Shown here piece after piece: positions 16,579 to 24,973 of a stretch of 64,000 nt of DNA (position 1 is the first letter of the stretch; each line of letters begins with the position of its first letter). Source of the stretch: Bacillota bacterium. Its GTDB lineage: Bacteria > Bacillota > UBA4882 > UBA10575. The notes beneath the pieces are model-generated. The model was not told where the DNA came from, did no database searches, and worked only from the letters and a program-made list of their open reading frames with translations. The stretch spans positions 1 through 64,000 of the forward strand of contig JAAYHQ010000039.1 of assembly GCA_012727425.1 (NCBI GenBank). Direction: 5' to 3'. A program made the position numbers and the translations under genes.

Positions 16579-18243
16579 TTGTCAAAAAAGAATAAAGTCG
16601 CCCTGATCCCGCTGGGGGGGTTGGGCGAGATCGGCAAAAACATGTGGGCCGTGGAGTACCGGGACGAGATCCTGGTGATCGATGCCGGTCTCATGTTTCC
16701 CGATGAGGATATGCTTGGGATCGACGTGGTGATCCCGGACATTACTTATTTATTGGAACATCGGGAGAAGGTCGCCGGGATCATCTTAACCCATGGGCAT
16801 GAAGATCATATTGGGGCCCTGCCCTATGTGATTAAACAGCTTAATGTGCCGGTGTACGGTTCCCGGTTAACTTTGGCCCTGGCCGAAACAAAACTGAAGG
16901 AGCACGGTTTAGAGCGTAAAGTCCAATTGATCCCGGTCAACCCCAGAGACATGCTGAAGATCGGTTCGTTCAAAGTTGAATTCATCAATGTCAACCACAG
17001 TATTGCCGGGGTGCTGGCCGTGGCCATCCATACGCCGGTGGGGATCATTGTGCATACGGCCGACTTTAAAATCGACCACACGCCGGTTGAGGGTGAACCG
17101 CTGGATTTTCATAAATTTGCCGAATTGGGCGAGAAAGGCGTGCTGGTCCTCCTGTCCGACAGTACCAATGTGGAACAGGAAGGCTATACCGTTTCGGAAA
17201 GGGTTTTGGCCGAAAAGTTTGAAGAGTTTTTCCACGGGGCGGAGGGACGGCTGATTGTCACGACTTTCGCTTCCAATATCCACCGGGTGCAACAGGTGGT
17301 GGACGCCGCGGTCCGGCACCGGCGGAAAGTGGCCTTTATCGGCCGGAGTATGGTGAATGTGGTTTCGATCGCGAAAGAACTGGGTTACTTAAAGATTCCG
17401 GACGGGCTGGAGATTGACTTGGACGAAGTCCAGCGTCTACCGGCAAATGAGGTGGTGCTGGTGACCACGGGCAGTCAGGGAGAACCTCTGGCCGCCTTGA
17501 GCCGGATGGCCATGGGCGAACACCGTCGGATTACAATTATGCCCGGAGATACGGTGATCATCTCCGCCTCTGCGATCCCCGGGAACGAGAAGCTGATTGC
17601 CCGGACGATCAACCACCTCTACAAGCAGGGGGCCCGGGTTATTTATGAGGCGCTGACCGGGGTCCATGTTTCGGGCCACGCCCGCCAGGAGGAACTAAAG
17701 CTCATGTTGCAACTGGTCAAGCCAAAGTTTTTTGTCCCGATCCACGGTGAGTACCGGCATCTGGTGCAGCATGCCCGTTTGGCCCAAGAGATCGGGGTGG
17801 CCAGTAAAAATGTGTTCATTGCCGAGAACGGTGATGTGCTGGAGTTTACCGCCAATTCGGGCCGCATTGTGGGCCGGGTACCGGCCGGGCGGATCTTTGT
17901 TGATGGTCTGGGGGTCGGTGATGTGGGCAATGTGGTCCTGCGGGACCGGAAACAACTTTCGCAGGATGGAATCTTGATTGCCATCATCACCTTGGACCAG
18001 GAGAACGGGCAGGTTTTGGCCGGACCGGATATCATCTCCCGCGGGTTTGTCTACGTCCGGGAATCGGAGGCCCTGATGGAAGAAGTCCGGGTTAAGGTGA
18101 AGGAAGCGCTGGATAAATGTCAGAGCCAGGGCAATAATGATTGGGCCTTCATGAAAGGGGAGATCCGGGAGACGCTCAGCCGCTTCCTCTATGAGCGGAC
18201 GAAGCGACGGCCCATGATTTTACCGATCATCACTGAAGTCTAA
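16579..18243 (+). CDS. rnj: Ribonuclease J
   Basis: Metallo-beta-lactamase-fold nuclease with 5'-exonuclease and endonuclease activity in mRNA decay and rRNA maturation. The zinc motif is ILTHGHEDHIGALPY (near residue 73), followed by the beta-CASP block (SDSTNVEQEGYT, GRSMVNV) and a C-terminal domain. The track starts at TTG 16537, but AGGAGGT sits at 16562-16568. TTG 16579, ten bases further on, gives MSKKNKVALIPLGGLGEIG and a length of 554 aa, very close to RNase J1 of Bacillus. A strong terminator follows. Only one rnj is present in this window, so J1 and J2 cannot be distinguished. The leader hairpin suggests possible control at mRNA level. Confidence 0.95.
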   Translation: MSKKNKVALIPLGGLGEIGKNMWAVEYRDEILVIDAGLMFPDEDMLGIDVVIPDITYLLEHREKVAGIILTHGHEDHIGALPYVIKQLNVPVYGSRLTLALAETKLKEHGLERKVQLIPVNPRDMLKIGSFKVEFINVNHSIAGVLAVAIHTPVGIIVHTADFKIDHTPVEGEPLDFHKFAELGEKGVLVLLSDSTNVEQEGYTVSERVLAEKFEEFFHGAEGRLIVTTFASNIHRVQQVVDAAVRHRRKVAFIGRSMVNVVSIAKELGYLKIPDGLEIDLDEVQRLPANEVVLVTTGSQGEPLAALSRMAMGEHRRITIMPGDTVIISASAIPGNEKLIARTINHLYKQGARVIYEALTGVHVSGHARQEELKLMLQLVKPKFFVPIHGEYRHLVQHARLAQEIGVASKNVFIAENGDVLEFTANSGRIVGRVPAGRIFVDGLGVGDVGNVVLRDRKQLSQDGILIAIITLDQENGQVLAGPDIISRGFVYVRESEALMEEVRVKVKEALDKCQSQGNNDWAFMKGEIRETLSRFLYERTKRRPMILPIITEV

Positions 18244-18255
18244 CGAGGAAGAATT

Positions 18256-18285
18256 CTCCTGCCGCGCGGCAGGAGAGTTTTCTTT
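18256..18285 (+). terminator. Terminator after rnj
   Basis: Stem CTCCTGCC/GGCAGGAG with a four-base GCGC loop, followed by AGTTTTCTTT. It separates rnj from aroE. Confidence 0.85.
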
Positions 18286-18307
18286 AGTGGCGAGGGGAGG
18301 CAGAAAG

Positions 18308-19183
18308 ATGCAGATTGCGGCGGGACGTTTGTTTGGTTTGTTCGGGGATCCGGTCGGGCATTCCCTCTCCCCGCACCTTCAGAACGAGGCCTTTCGTCTT
18401 CTGGGGATTAACGGGGTTTACTTAAGTTTTGCGATAAAACCGGAGGAACTGGGGACGGCGGTGGCCGCGGTACGCTGTCTGAAAATGGGCGGGGTCAACG
18501 TCACCATCCCCCACAAGGAAAGGATCGGGCCTTATCTGGACCGGTTGGCGGATGATGCCCTCCTGACCGGATCGGTGAATACGGTGGTCCCGGAGGATGG
18601 TCAACTGGTCGGATACAGCACCGATGGGGAAGGATTTCTCCTTTCCCTCCGGCACCAAGGGGGGATGGAGCCGGTGGGGAAGAAGGTGGTGCTGCTGGGG
18701 GTTGGTGGGGCCGCCCGGGCGCTGGCCTTCCGCCTGGCGCAGGAGAGAGCGGCCGCACTTTATCTGGTCGGGCGTAATCCGGAGAAGACCGCCGCGTTGC
18801 AGGCGGCGCTGCGTGACCGGATCGGCTTTACGGCCGTGGGGCTAACCTTTACCGAAAACGACTTGGCGGCTGTGGCGGCGGAGGCCGATTTGGTGATCAA
18901 TGCGACCCCTTTGGGGATGTTTCCGGCCACTGCCGAGCGGCCTCCTTTCCCGCTGGAGGCTTGCCGTCGCAGTTGTCTGGTGGCCGATCTGGTTTACCAC
19001 CCGCTGGAAACGGCTTTCTTGCGCTACGCGCGGCGGTTGGGCCTGCCCACCCTGGAGGGGTTGGGGATGCTCGTTTACCAAGGGATTTTAGCCTGCCGTT
19101 TATGGACCGGCCTGACGCCGCCCTTTGACCCGTTGTACCGGCTCCTGCACGGGTTGCTGCAGAAAGAACTGCCGCCGGCGTAA
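18308..19183 (+). CDS. aroE: Shikimate dehydrogenase
   Basis: Reduces 3-dehydroshikimate to shikimate with NADPH, step four of aromatic amino acid synthesis. The substrate site is LFGDPVGHSLSPHLQN; the catalytic lysine and neighbours appear in GVNVTIPHKERI (Lys near residue 65); the NADP glycine loop is VVLLGVGGAARA; NATPLGM follows. The track starts at GTG 18287, but GAGGGGAGG lies just before ATG 18308, giving 291 aa. It is the first of five shikimate genes in the next 6.5 kb, separated from aroC by a secretin-like gene and comFB. Confidence 0.95.
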   Translation: MQIAAGRLFGLFGDPVGHSLSPHLQNEAFRLLGINGVYLSFAIKPEELGTAVAAVRCLKMGGVNVTIPHKERIGPYLDRLADDALLTGSVNTVVPEDGQLVGYSTDGEGFLLSLRHQGGMEPVGKKVVLLGVGGAARALAFRLAQERAAALYLVGRNPEKTAALQAALRDRIGFTAVGLTFTENDLAAVAAEADLVINATPLGMFPATAERPPFPLEACRRSCLVADLVYHPLETAFLRYARRLGLPTLEGLGMLVYQGILACRLWTGLTPPFDPLYRLLHGLLQKELPPA

Positions 19184-19333
19184 TCGGAAAAGGAAAATCC
19201 TGGGTACAGCAGGAAAAACTTTACCGGTCGCGAAGTAGATCATGCAATAATTGGACAAAATCCGGGGAACCGGAGAATAAGCTTTTTGCGGGCAAAGACA
19301 GTGCAGAAAGCCCATACATAAGAGGGTGCAAAC

Positions 19334-21076
19334 ATGCTGTACGTTAGAGGGCGGAGGTATCTTCGCCGGTTGTTACCGCTTCTGTTTTTTTTGGTGATCT
19401 CTTTGGTGTTGTCGGGGGCGGAAGCGGGGACCAGGACGTTACCCGAAGTGCATCTGGACAATGCTGACTTGAGGGTGGTCTTTCGCAGTCTGGCGGCGTG
19501 TGGGGATTTTCCGGTGATTTTGGGCCCTTCCGTGCAAGGGAGGGTGACCCTTCCGCTTAAACCGGGCTTGACAGCGAGAGAGACCGTTGAACTGTTGGCG
19601 AAAATGCATGGCTACCCCTGTCATTGGGTGGAAGGGACAGCGCTCGTCGGCGCGGATCCCGCTGCTTTGGACCGGCGGACCCCTGAACGCTTTCAATGGT
19701 CACGGGCGAGCGGAGAGGCCGTGGTGGCCGCTTTAACCCGGGTTGTGCCCCGGGAGCGTCTTCAGGTGGATGCGGAACAAAAAGAAGTACATGTTCAGGC
19801 CAGTGCTTTGGAGGCGGAAAACATCCGTGAAGTTCTGTTGGCGGTGGACCATGCCGCCACGCCTTTCCTGATGGTTGCCGAGTTGGTCGAGATTGAGCTG
19901 GATTACGCACAGGAAAAGGGGTTAAGCTGGGCGCTGCCCGGGACATCCGTACATACCCCTTTGCGGCTGGGGACGTTTACGGCCAGCGACACGTTGTGGC
20001 GGACGACGGTGGGGCGACGGCTGGCGGGCGCACGTTTTTGGGCGGAAGGGAACCGGTCCGGCATGGCCTTTCTGGGGGATCAGTATCCAGTCATTACGAC
20101 TAACCCCAACGCACAGGTCAATTTTGTTCAGTACCAAAAGGTCGGCGTAGGGATTGAAGTTGTCCCCCGCCCCCGGGCGGACGGAGAGATCGATCTTGAG
20201 CTGGCCCTGACGGTGAGCGGGATCGGGGGCTGGATCGAAACCGCCGATGGCCGTCGTATACCCAAGATTGAGAACAATGAAATTATCGTCCATCAGACCC
20301 TGGCCCCGGGGGAGACCTGTGTGCTTTCGGGTTTGACTTTTACCGGACGGACGGCGTCGGCCTTGCTTCTGACAGCGGGGCAAGAGGGGCCTTCGAAAGA
20401 AAAAACCGTCTGTTTGTTCCTTACCCCCCAACCGGAAGGAAAGGAAACCACAAGTAGCGGTGTTGCCATGGCGGCGGGTCCGGTGCCGGCGGCCTCCGGT
20501 ACGGAGGTGATTCATATTGAAATCTTCAGCAGTAACCAACCGGAAACGGTGACCGCTAATCCGGTGCCGCCCCCGGCACCGCAAGTCCTGGCTGAAGTGG
20601 TTGGTTTTGAGACGAAGCCGTCCGGTGGCGAGCCAGCGGTCGCGGCCGGAGCACCACTGGAGCCGGAGCGGGAGACGGGGCCGACGGTGGCGGACGAGGG
20701 ACCCATGGTGGTAGATCCAAGCGGTGACGCACGGCCGTCCGTAGCGTTGCGGGTGGCGTACCGGGTGGTGAAAGGTGATACCGTTTATTCGATCGGACGT
20801 AAGTACGGAGTGGATCCGGCGGCCATCCTGCACGAAAACGGCCTGACGGCAACCAGCGTACTCCAAGTGGGCCAGACGCTCCGGATCCCGATTCCGCCAG
20901 ACCACCTTTACCAACTACAGCCCAAAGAGACGCTCTGGCGGATCGCCCAGCGTTACGGTACGACTGTCGAATTGTTAATGGAGATTAATAGTATCACCGA
21001 TGCGACGATGCTCCGTACGGATCAGATCATAATTTTACCGGTCCCCGTCGACCAGGTGGTTAATGAAAACTATTGA
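19334..21076 (+). CDS. Secretin-like protein with two C-terminal LysM domains
   Basis: 580-aa exported protein: a signal segment (LLFFLVISLVLSGAEA), a PilQ-like N-terminal domain (VHLDNADLRVVFRSLAA, residues 36-100), a second N-domain and a secretin core (about 175-365) with NPNAQVNFVQYQKVGVGIEV and PKIENNEIIVHQTLAPGE. The usual VPxLGxIPxLGxLF lip segment is missing; the sequence passes from LSGLTF almost directly to VCLFLTP. After a Pro/Ala-rich linker come two LysM domains (about 474-520 and 524-570: YRVVKGDTVYSIGRKYG and YQLQPKETLWRIAQRYG), which bind peptidoglycan. Secretins form rings in outer membranes for type IV pili or secretion. No pilus assembly gene is adjacent, but comFB follows. 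Pore formation is uncertain given the missing lip. Confidence 0.75.
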   Translation: MLYVRGRRYLRRLLPLLFFLVISLVLSGAEAGTRTLPEVHLDNADLRVVFRSLAACGDFPVILGPSVQGRVTLPLKPGLTARETVELLAKMHGYPCHWVEGTALVGADPAALDRRTPERFQWSRASGEAVVAALTRVVPRERLQVDAEQKEVHVQASALEAENIREVLLAVDHAATPFLMVAELVEIELDYAQEKGLSWALPGTSVHTPLRLGTFTASDTLWRTTVGRRLAGARFWAEGNRSGMAFLGDQYPVITTNPNAQVNFVQYQKVGVGIEVVPRPRADGEIDLELALTVSGIGGWIETADGRRIPKIENNEIIVHQTLAPGETCVLSGLTFTGRTASALLLTAGQEGPSKEKTVCLFLTPQPEGKETTSSGVAMAAGPVPAASGTEVIHIEIFSSNQPETVTANPVPPPAPQVLAEVVGFETKPSGGEPAVAAGAPLEPERETGPTVADEGPMVVDPSGDARPSVALRVAYRVVKGDTVYSIGRKYGVDPAAILHENGLTATSVLQVGQTLRIPIPPDHLYQLQPKETLWRIAQRYGTTVELLMEINSITDATMLRTDQIIILPVPVDQVVNENY

Positions 21077-21099
21077 GCGGGAATTGGGGGGAGAAGGGG

Positions 21100-21384
21100 A
21101 TGAAGAACTATATGGAAGACGTTGTGCTTGAGGTTTTGGACGTAGCGCTGCGCCTCAATCCTGATTTTTGCCGGTGTGAAAAGTGTCGTAAAGATGTGGT
21201 CTTAATTGCGTTGAGTAATATTAAAGGCAGTTACGCTTCGAGCCCGGTGGGGGAGATCTTTGCCTGGGTGGGACAGAGTGACCGCCAGGTACGGACCGAT
21301 GCTTTGCTGGCTGTCATGCAAGCCCTGGAGAAGGTTGCGGCCAACCCGCGCCATAATGGGCAGATTCAATTGAAGGAAAATTGA
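21100..21384 (+). CDS. comFB: ComFB-like late competence protein
   Basis: 94-aa protein with the ComFB domain: an N-terminal helix (MEDVVLEVLDVALRL) followed by the cysteine motif FCRCEKCRKDVVLIALSNIKG, a probable metal site, and a helical end. In Bacillus the gene lies in the comF operon; ComFB-like proteins in cyanobacteria bind cyclic dinucleotides. GAGAAGGGG directly before ATG 21100 makes this start better than TTG 21073 in the track. Its place between a secretin-like gene and aroC suggests a link to pilus or DNA-uptake functions. Family clear; role inferred. Confidence 0.82.
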   Translation: MKNYMEDVVLEVLDVALRLNPDFCRCEKCRKDVVLIALSNIKGSYASSPVGEIFAWVGQSDRQVRTDALLAVMQALEKVAANPRHNGQIQLKEN

Positions 21385-21420
21385 GCAGCAATCATTACGG
21401 TGAAGTGATGGAGGGTGAGG

Positions 21421-22629
21421 ATGCGTTTTTTGACTGCAGGCGAATCCCATGGGCCGGCTTTGGTGGCGATTATTGAAGGTTTTCCCGCCAAGGTGCCGGT
21501 GACCCAGGAAGCAATTGACCGGGAATTGGCCCGGCGCCAACTGGGTTATGGCCGGGGCGGGCGGATGAGAATAGAACGGGACCAGGTGGAGATTCTGTCG
21601 GGAGTCCGGTCCGGTGAGACCATCGGGAGTCCGATCTGTTTACGCATTAACAACCGGGATTGGGTCCGTTGGTCGGCGGTGATGGCTCCCTTTACCCCAG
21701 CGGCCGCGGACACGGTGACCTTGGCGGCCGATCCGCTCCTGGACAAGGTTTCGACGGTTGTGACGACGCCCCGTCCGGGTCATGCCGATCTGAGCGGGGC
21801 TTTCAAGTACGGCTACACGGATCTGCGGAATATTATCGAACGGGCCAGCGCCCGCGAGACGGCGGCGCGGGTGGGGATTGGGGCCTTTGCCAAGCTCTTA
21901 CTGGCGCAATTCGGGATTTTTATCGGTAGTTATGTGACCCACCTTGGAGGTGTCGGGGAGGATTATGGGGAACCGCTGACCCCGGCGGAGCAGGCCCGGG
22001 TCGACCAGTCGCCGGTCAGAGCGGTCAATCCGGAGCTGGCGGCGGCGATGGTGGAAGCGATCGAAGCGGCCAGGGCGAACAAGGAGACGCTGGGGGGCAT
22101 CTTTGTTGTTTACGCCACCGGTCTTCCGCCGGGCTTGGGTTCCCATGTCCACTGGGACCGGCGGCTCGATGGACAGCTGGCTCAGGCCGTGATGGGGATC
22201 CCGGGGATTAAAGGGGTGGAGTTTGGTGCCGGATTTAGCGGGGCCCACCTGATCGGTTCCCGGATGCATGATCCGATCCATTTCACGCCGGAGCGTGGAT
22301 GGTACCGGGCTAGCAACCAAGCCGGGGGGGTCGAGGGCGGGATGACCAATGGGGAACCGCTGATTCTGCGGGCCGCCATGAAACCGATCCCCACTTTGTA
22401 CCAAGGATTACCGTCGGTGGATCTCAAAACCAAAGAGCCCCGGACTGCCGGGGCCGAACGTTCGGACTTGACCGCCGTGCCCGCCGCCGGTGTGGTGGCC
22501 GAGGCAATGGTGGCTTGGGTCTTGGCCGTCGCTTTGCACGAGAAGTTTGGCGGAGATACCCTTCCCGAGCTTAAGCGGGCCTTCCACTCCTACCGGGAGG
22601 GATTGCATGCGGGACCGGAGGGCAGTTAA
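21421..22629 (+). CDS. aroC: Chorismate synthase
   Basis: FMN-dependent enzyme converting 5-enolpyruvylshikimate-3-phosphate to chorismate, the last step of the shared aromatic pathway. The protein opens MRFLTAGESHGPALVAIIEG and has the signature blocks GRGGRMRIERD and RPGHADLSGAFKYG, plus ERASARETAARVGIGA. About 402 aa, as usual for Bacilli and Clostridia. GGAGGG precedes ATG 21421 by six bases; the longer GTG start of the track is too close to it. It overlaps aroK by 23 bp, showing translational coupling. Confidence 0.97.
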   Translation: MRFLTAGESHGPALVAIIEGFPAKVPVTQEAIDRELARRQLGYGRGGRMRIERDQVEILSGVRSGETIGSPICLRINNRDWVRWSAVMAPFTPAAADTVTLAADPLLDKVSTVVTTPRPGHADLSGAFKYGYTDLRNIIERASARETAARVGIGAFAKLLLAQFGIFIGSYVTHLGGVGEDYGEPLTPAEQARVDQSPVRAVNPELAAAMVEAIEAARANKETLGGIFVVYATGLPPGLGSHVHWDRRLDGQLAQAVMGIPGIKGVEFGAGFSGAHLIGSRMHDPIHFTPERGWYRASNQAGGVEGGMTNGEPLILRAAMKPIPTLYQGLPSVDLKTKEPRTAGAERSDLTAVPAAGVVAEAMVAWVLAVALHEKFGGDTLPELKRAFHSYREGLHAGPEGS

Positions 22630-23221
22630 ACCGAACCTGGTCTTGACCGGGATGATGGGTTGCGGAAAAACAACCGTCGGCCGGATTCTCGCGGCCGAAC
22701 TGGGTTGGGAGTTTATCGATACCGACCGGTTGATTGAGACGGTCACCGGCCGTTCCATCCCGGCGTTGTTCCGGGAGGAGGGGGAGCCTTTCTTTCGCCG
22801 GGTCGAAAAAGAGGTTATTCATGGTTTGGCCGGAAAGAAACGGGCGGTGGTGGCGACCGGTGGCGGTGCGGTTCTGGATCGGGAGAACCGCCGGGTGCTC
22901 CAGGCGCTTGGCCTTGTTATTTATTTAAAGACTTCACCGGCCGTTTTGGACCGCCGCGTCCAAAGTAGTAGTGACCGGCCCTTACTATCCGGGGCAACCC
23001 CCGGGGCCGTTCTGGCGGCACTGCTCCAGGAACGGGAAGAATATTACCGGGAAGCGGATGAAGTGGTCGCCACCGACGGACGCACCCCGACACAGGTGGC
23101 GGCGGAGATAATGCGGCTGGCACAGCGGTGGGGAATCGGCACGGGGCCGCTTCACCGCCGGGCGCAGGAGGAGGGTGAATATGGCAATGGTAAAACGGAT
23201 GGAAATAAAGGCGGGTGCTGA
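22607..23221 (+). CDS. aroK: Shikimate kinase
   Basis: Phosphorylates shikimate at O3 using ATP. The Walker A loop is GMMGCGKTTVGRIL (near residue 15), followed by FIDTDRLIE, the substrate-binding FFRRVEKEV and VATGGGAVLD. The track extends the frame upstream to 22490, inside aroC; ATG 22607, preceded by GGGAGG, gives a normal N-terminus and 204 aa. Both ends overlap neighbours (aroC by 23 bp, aroB by about 41 bp), so the four genes aroC-K-B-Q are tightly coupled. Confidence 0.95.
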   Translation: MRDRRAVKPNLVLTGMMGCGKTTVGRILAAELGWEFIDTDRLIETVTGRSIPALFREEGEPFFRRVEKEVIHGLAGKKRAVVATGGGAVLDRENRRVLQALGLVIYLKTSPAVLDRRVQSSSDRPLLSGATPGAVLAALLQEREEYYREADEVVATDGRTPTQVAAEIMRLAQRWGIGTGPLHRRAQEEGEYGNGKTDGNKGGC

Positions 23222-24281
23222 GACCTATCCCCTGTACCTCGGCTCCGGATTGCTGGCGCAAGCCGGAGCTATTCTGCGGGAGGAGGGATTGGCGGGGAAG
23301 GTTTTAGTGGTGACCAACCCGACCGTCGGTGCCCTGTACCTTACGGTGGTGGTTGAAGCTTTAGAAGAAGCTGGCTTTGAGGTCCTGACGGTCACCATTC
23401 CCGATGGTGAGGCTTACAAGCGGTTGGACCAGTTGGCCAAGGTCTACGATGCGGCGGCGGCCGGCTGTCTGGAAAGGGATTCGGTGGTTCTCGCCTTGGG
23501 TGGCGGGGTAATCGGCGATCTGGCCGGTTTTGCCGCCGCTACCTACCTCCGGGGGGTGCGCCTGGTTCAGGTCCCAACGAGCCTGTTGGCGCAGGTGGAC
23601 AGTTCGATCGGTGGCAAGGTGGCTGTTAACCACCGGGAAGGCAAGAACCTAATCGGTTCCTTTTATCAACCGTCGGTTATCCTTAGCGACCTTGATGTGT
23701 TGACTACCCTCAATGAACGGGAGTTCAAAACCGGGCTGGCCGAGATCATAAAAGCCGGGTTGATAGGCGATTGTACCCTCGATGCCTTTCTCCGTCAGCA
23801 CAGTGAAGCGGTGCGCCAGCGGAAGCCGGAAGCTTTGCTGGAGATTATTGGCCGGGCGTGCGCCTTTAAAGCCCAGGTGGTGATGGAGGATGTGCGGGAA
23901 AGAGGGCGCCGGGCGGTCCTTAATTACGGGCATACCATCGGTCATGCGCTGGAGGCGGAGACCGGTTATACGGTTTACCGACACGGTGAAGCAGTGGCGA
24001 TCGGGATGGCCGCGGCGGCTGCGATCAGTGTGGCGTTGGGCCTGGCGGCACCGGAACTGAGCCAGGCAACCCTCGAAATCTTGCAGCTTTATGAGTTACC
24101 GACCACCATCGAGGAGGGACTTGCGGCGGAACAACTCTTGGCCCGGATGGCTTGGGACAAGAAGGTGAAGGACGGCCGTCCGCGCCTGGTTTTAAGTCCA
24201 CGCATTGGTGAAGTGTTGGTCAAGGATGATGTGCCGCCCGAGGTGATTCTGCCGGTCTTACGTCAGATGGGCGCGGTTTAG
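23181..24281 (+). CDS. aroB: 3-Dehydroquinate synthase
   Basis: NAD- and metal-dependent enzyme converting DAHP to 3-dehydroquinate, the second step of the shikimate pathway. Visible blocks are [21 protein letters not shown] (NAD site), [17 protein letters not shown] and the metal ligands in [17 protein letters not shown] and [10 protein letters not shown]. About 366 aa. GGAGGAGGG precedes ATG 23181. It sits in order between aroK and aroQ; DAHP synthase and EPSP synthase genes are not in this window. Confidence 0.96.
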   Translation: MAMVKRMEIKAGAETYPLYLGSGLLAQAGAILREEGLAGKVLVVTNPTVGALYLTVVVEALEEAGFEVLTVTIPDGEAYKRLDQLAKVYDAAAAGCLERDSVVLALGGGVIGDLAGFAAATYLRGVRLVQVPTSLLAQVDSSIGGKVAVNHREGKNLIGSFYQPSVILSDLDVLTTLNEREFKTGLAEIIKAGLIGDCTLDAFLRQHSEAVRQRKPEALLEIIGRACAFKAQVVMEDVRERGRRAVLNYGHTIGHALEAETGYTVYRHGEAVAIGMAAAAAISVALGLAAPELSQATLEILQLYELPTTIEEGLAAEQLLARMAWDKKVKDGRPRLVLSPRIGEVLVKDDVPPEVILPVLRQMGAV

Positions 24282-24291
24282 AAATGCTGTT

Positions 24292-24762
24292 TTGGGAGGG
24301 ATTGGTATCAGGATCCTGGTTTTACACGGACCGAACCTGAATCTTTTGGGGGAGCGGGAACCCCAGATTTACGGCGGGATTACCCTGGAAGCAATCAACA
24401 CGGAACTACGGAAATTGGCGGCCGAACTCCGGGTGGAACTGGCGATCTTCCAGTCCAACCATGAGGGGGCGTTGATCGACCGGATCCACCAGGCCCGCGG
24501 GGCCGAACAGGGAATATTGATCAACCCGGCCGCCTATTCCCATACCAGTATCGCCCTGCGGGATGCGTTGGCGGCGGTCGCTCTTCCCGTGGTCGAAGTG
24601 CACCTGACCAATATCTACGCCCGGGAGTCCTTCCGCCACCAATCGATGACGGCGCCAGTGGCCACCGGTGTGATCTGCGGTTTTGGCAAGGACAGTTATA
24701 TGTGGGGATTACGGGCCTTGGTGCAACTAGTTACAGCCCGGAACAAAGCAGCCCCCGATTAA
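24292..24762 (+). CDS. aroQ: 3-Dehydroquinate dehydratase, type II
   Basis: Dodecameric dehydratase forming 3-dehydroshikimate from 3-dehydroquinate. The block [21 protein letters not shown] carries the catalytic Tyr, and [13 protein letters not shown] and [17 protein letters not shown] complete the active site. The only ordinary in-frame start is TTG 24292, which has no ribosome site before it. A good site, GGGAGGG, lies at 24294-24300, and the usual first residues of the family would then start at ATC 24307, six bases on. The true start may therefore be a rare AUC or AUU codon. Last gene of the aro operon; a two-way terminator follows. Confidence 0.94.
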   Translation: MGGIGIRILVLHGPNLNLLGEREPQIYGGITLEAINTELRKLAAELRVELAIFQSNHEGALIDRIHQARGAEQGILINPAAYSHTSIALRDALAAVALPVVEVHLTNIYARESFRHQSMTAPVATGVICGFGKDSYMWGLRALVQLVTARNKAAPD

Positions 24763-24771
24763 ACAGTATTC

Positions 24772-24809
24772 AAAAAGAGGCCTTGGGTTTGACCCAAAGC
24801 CTCTTTTTT
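24772..24809. terminator. Bidirectional terminator between aroQ and the oad genes
   Basis: AAAAAGAGGC...TTGGGT-ttga-CCCAA...GCCTCTTTTTT folds into a long stem with A-run and T-run on either side, so it can end transcripts from both strands of this convergent pair. Confidence 0.88.
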
Positions 24810-24819
24810 CATCTGTGTC

Positions 24820-24957
24820 CTATTGGTCTTCAGGGTTATCCTCAGGGAAATATTTGACCAGCAGTTTGATGGCGGAATAGATAATGATCATGCCGAAAAA
24901 GGTCACGCCCAAGCTCTGCAGGAGAATGCGTAAAGTGGTTACGATGCTGTCGGTCAT
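24820..24957 (-). CDS. 45-residue membrane protein, OadG-like small subunit
   Basis: Too short for the ORF track. Minus-strand ATG 24957, preceded by AAGGAGG, encodes 45 residues beginning MTDSIVTTLRIL, with one membrane helix (LGVTFFGMIIIYSAIKLL) and an acidic tail ending EDNPEDQ. It lies 16 bp downstream of the decarboxylase beta subunit gene. Gamma subunits of sodium-pump decarboxylases (OadG) are also small single-helix proteins that hold the complex together, so this is probably a reduced counterpart. The sequence is too short for family proof. Confidence 0.72.
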   Translation of the reverse strand: MTDSIVTTLRILLQSLGVTFFGMIIIYSAIKLLVKYFPEDNPEDQ

Positions 24958-24973
24958 CACGGAACCTCCTTCT

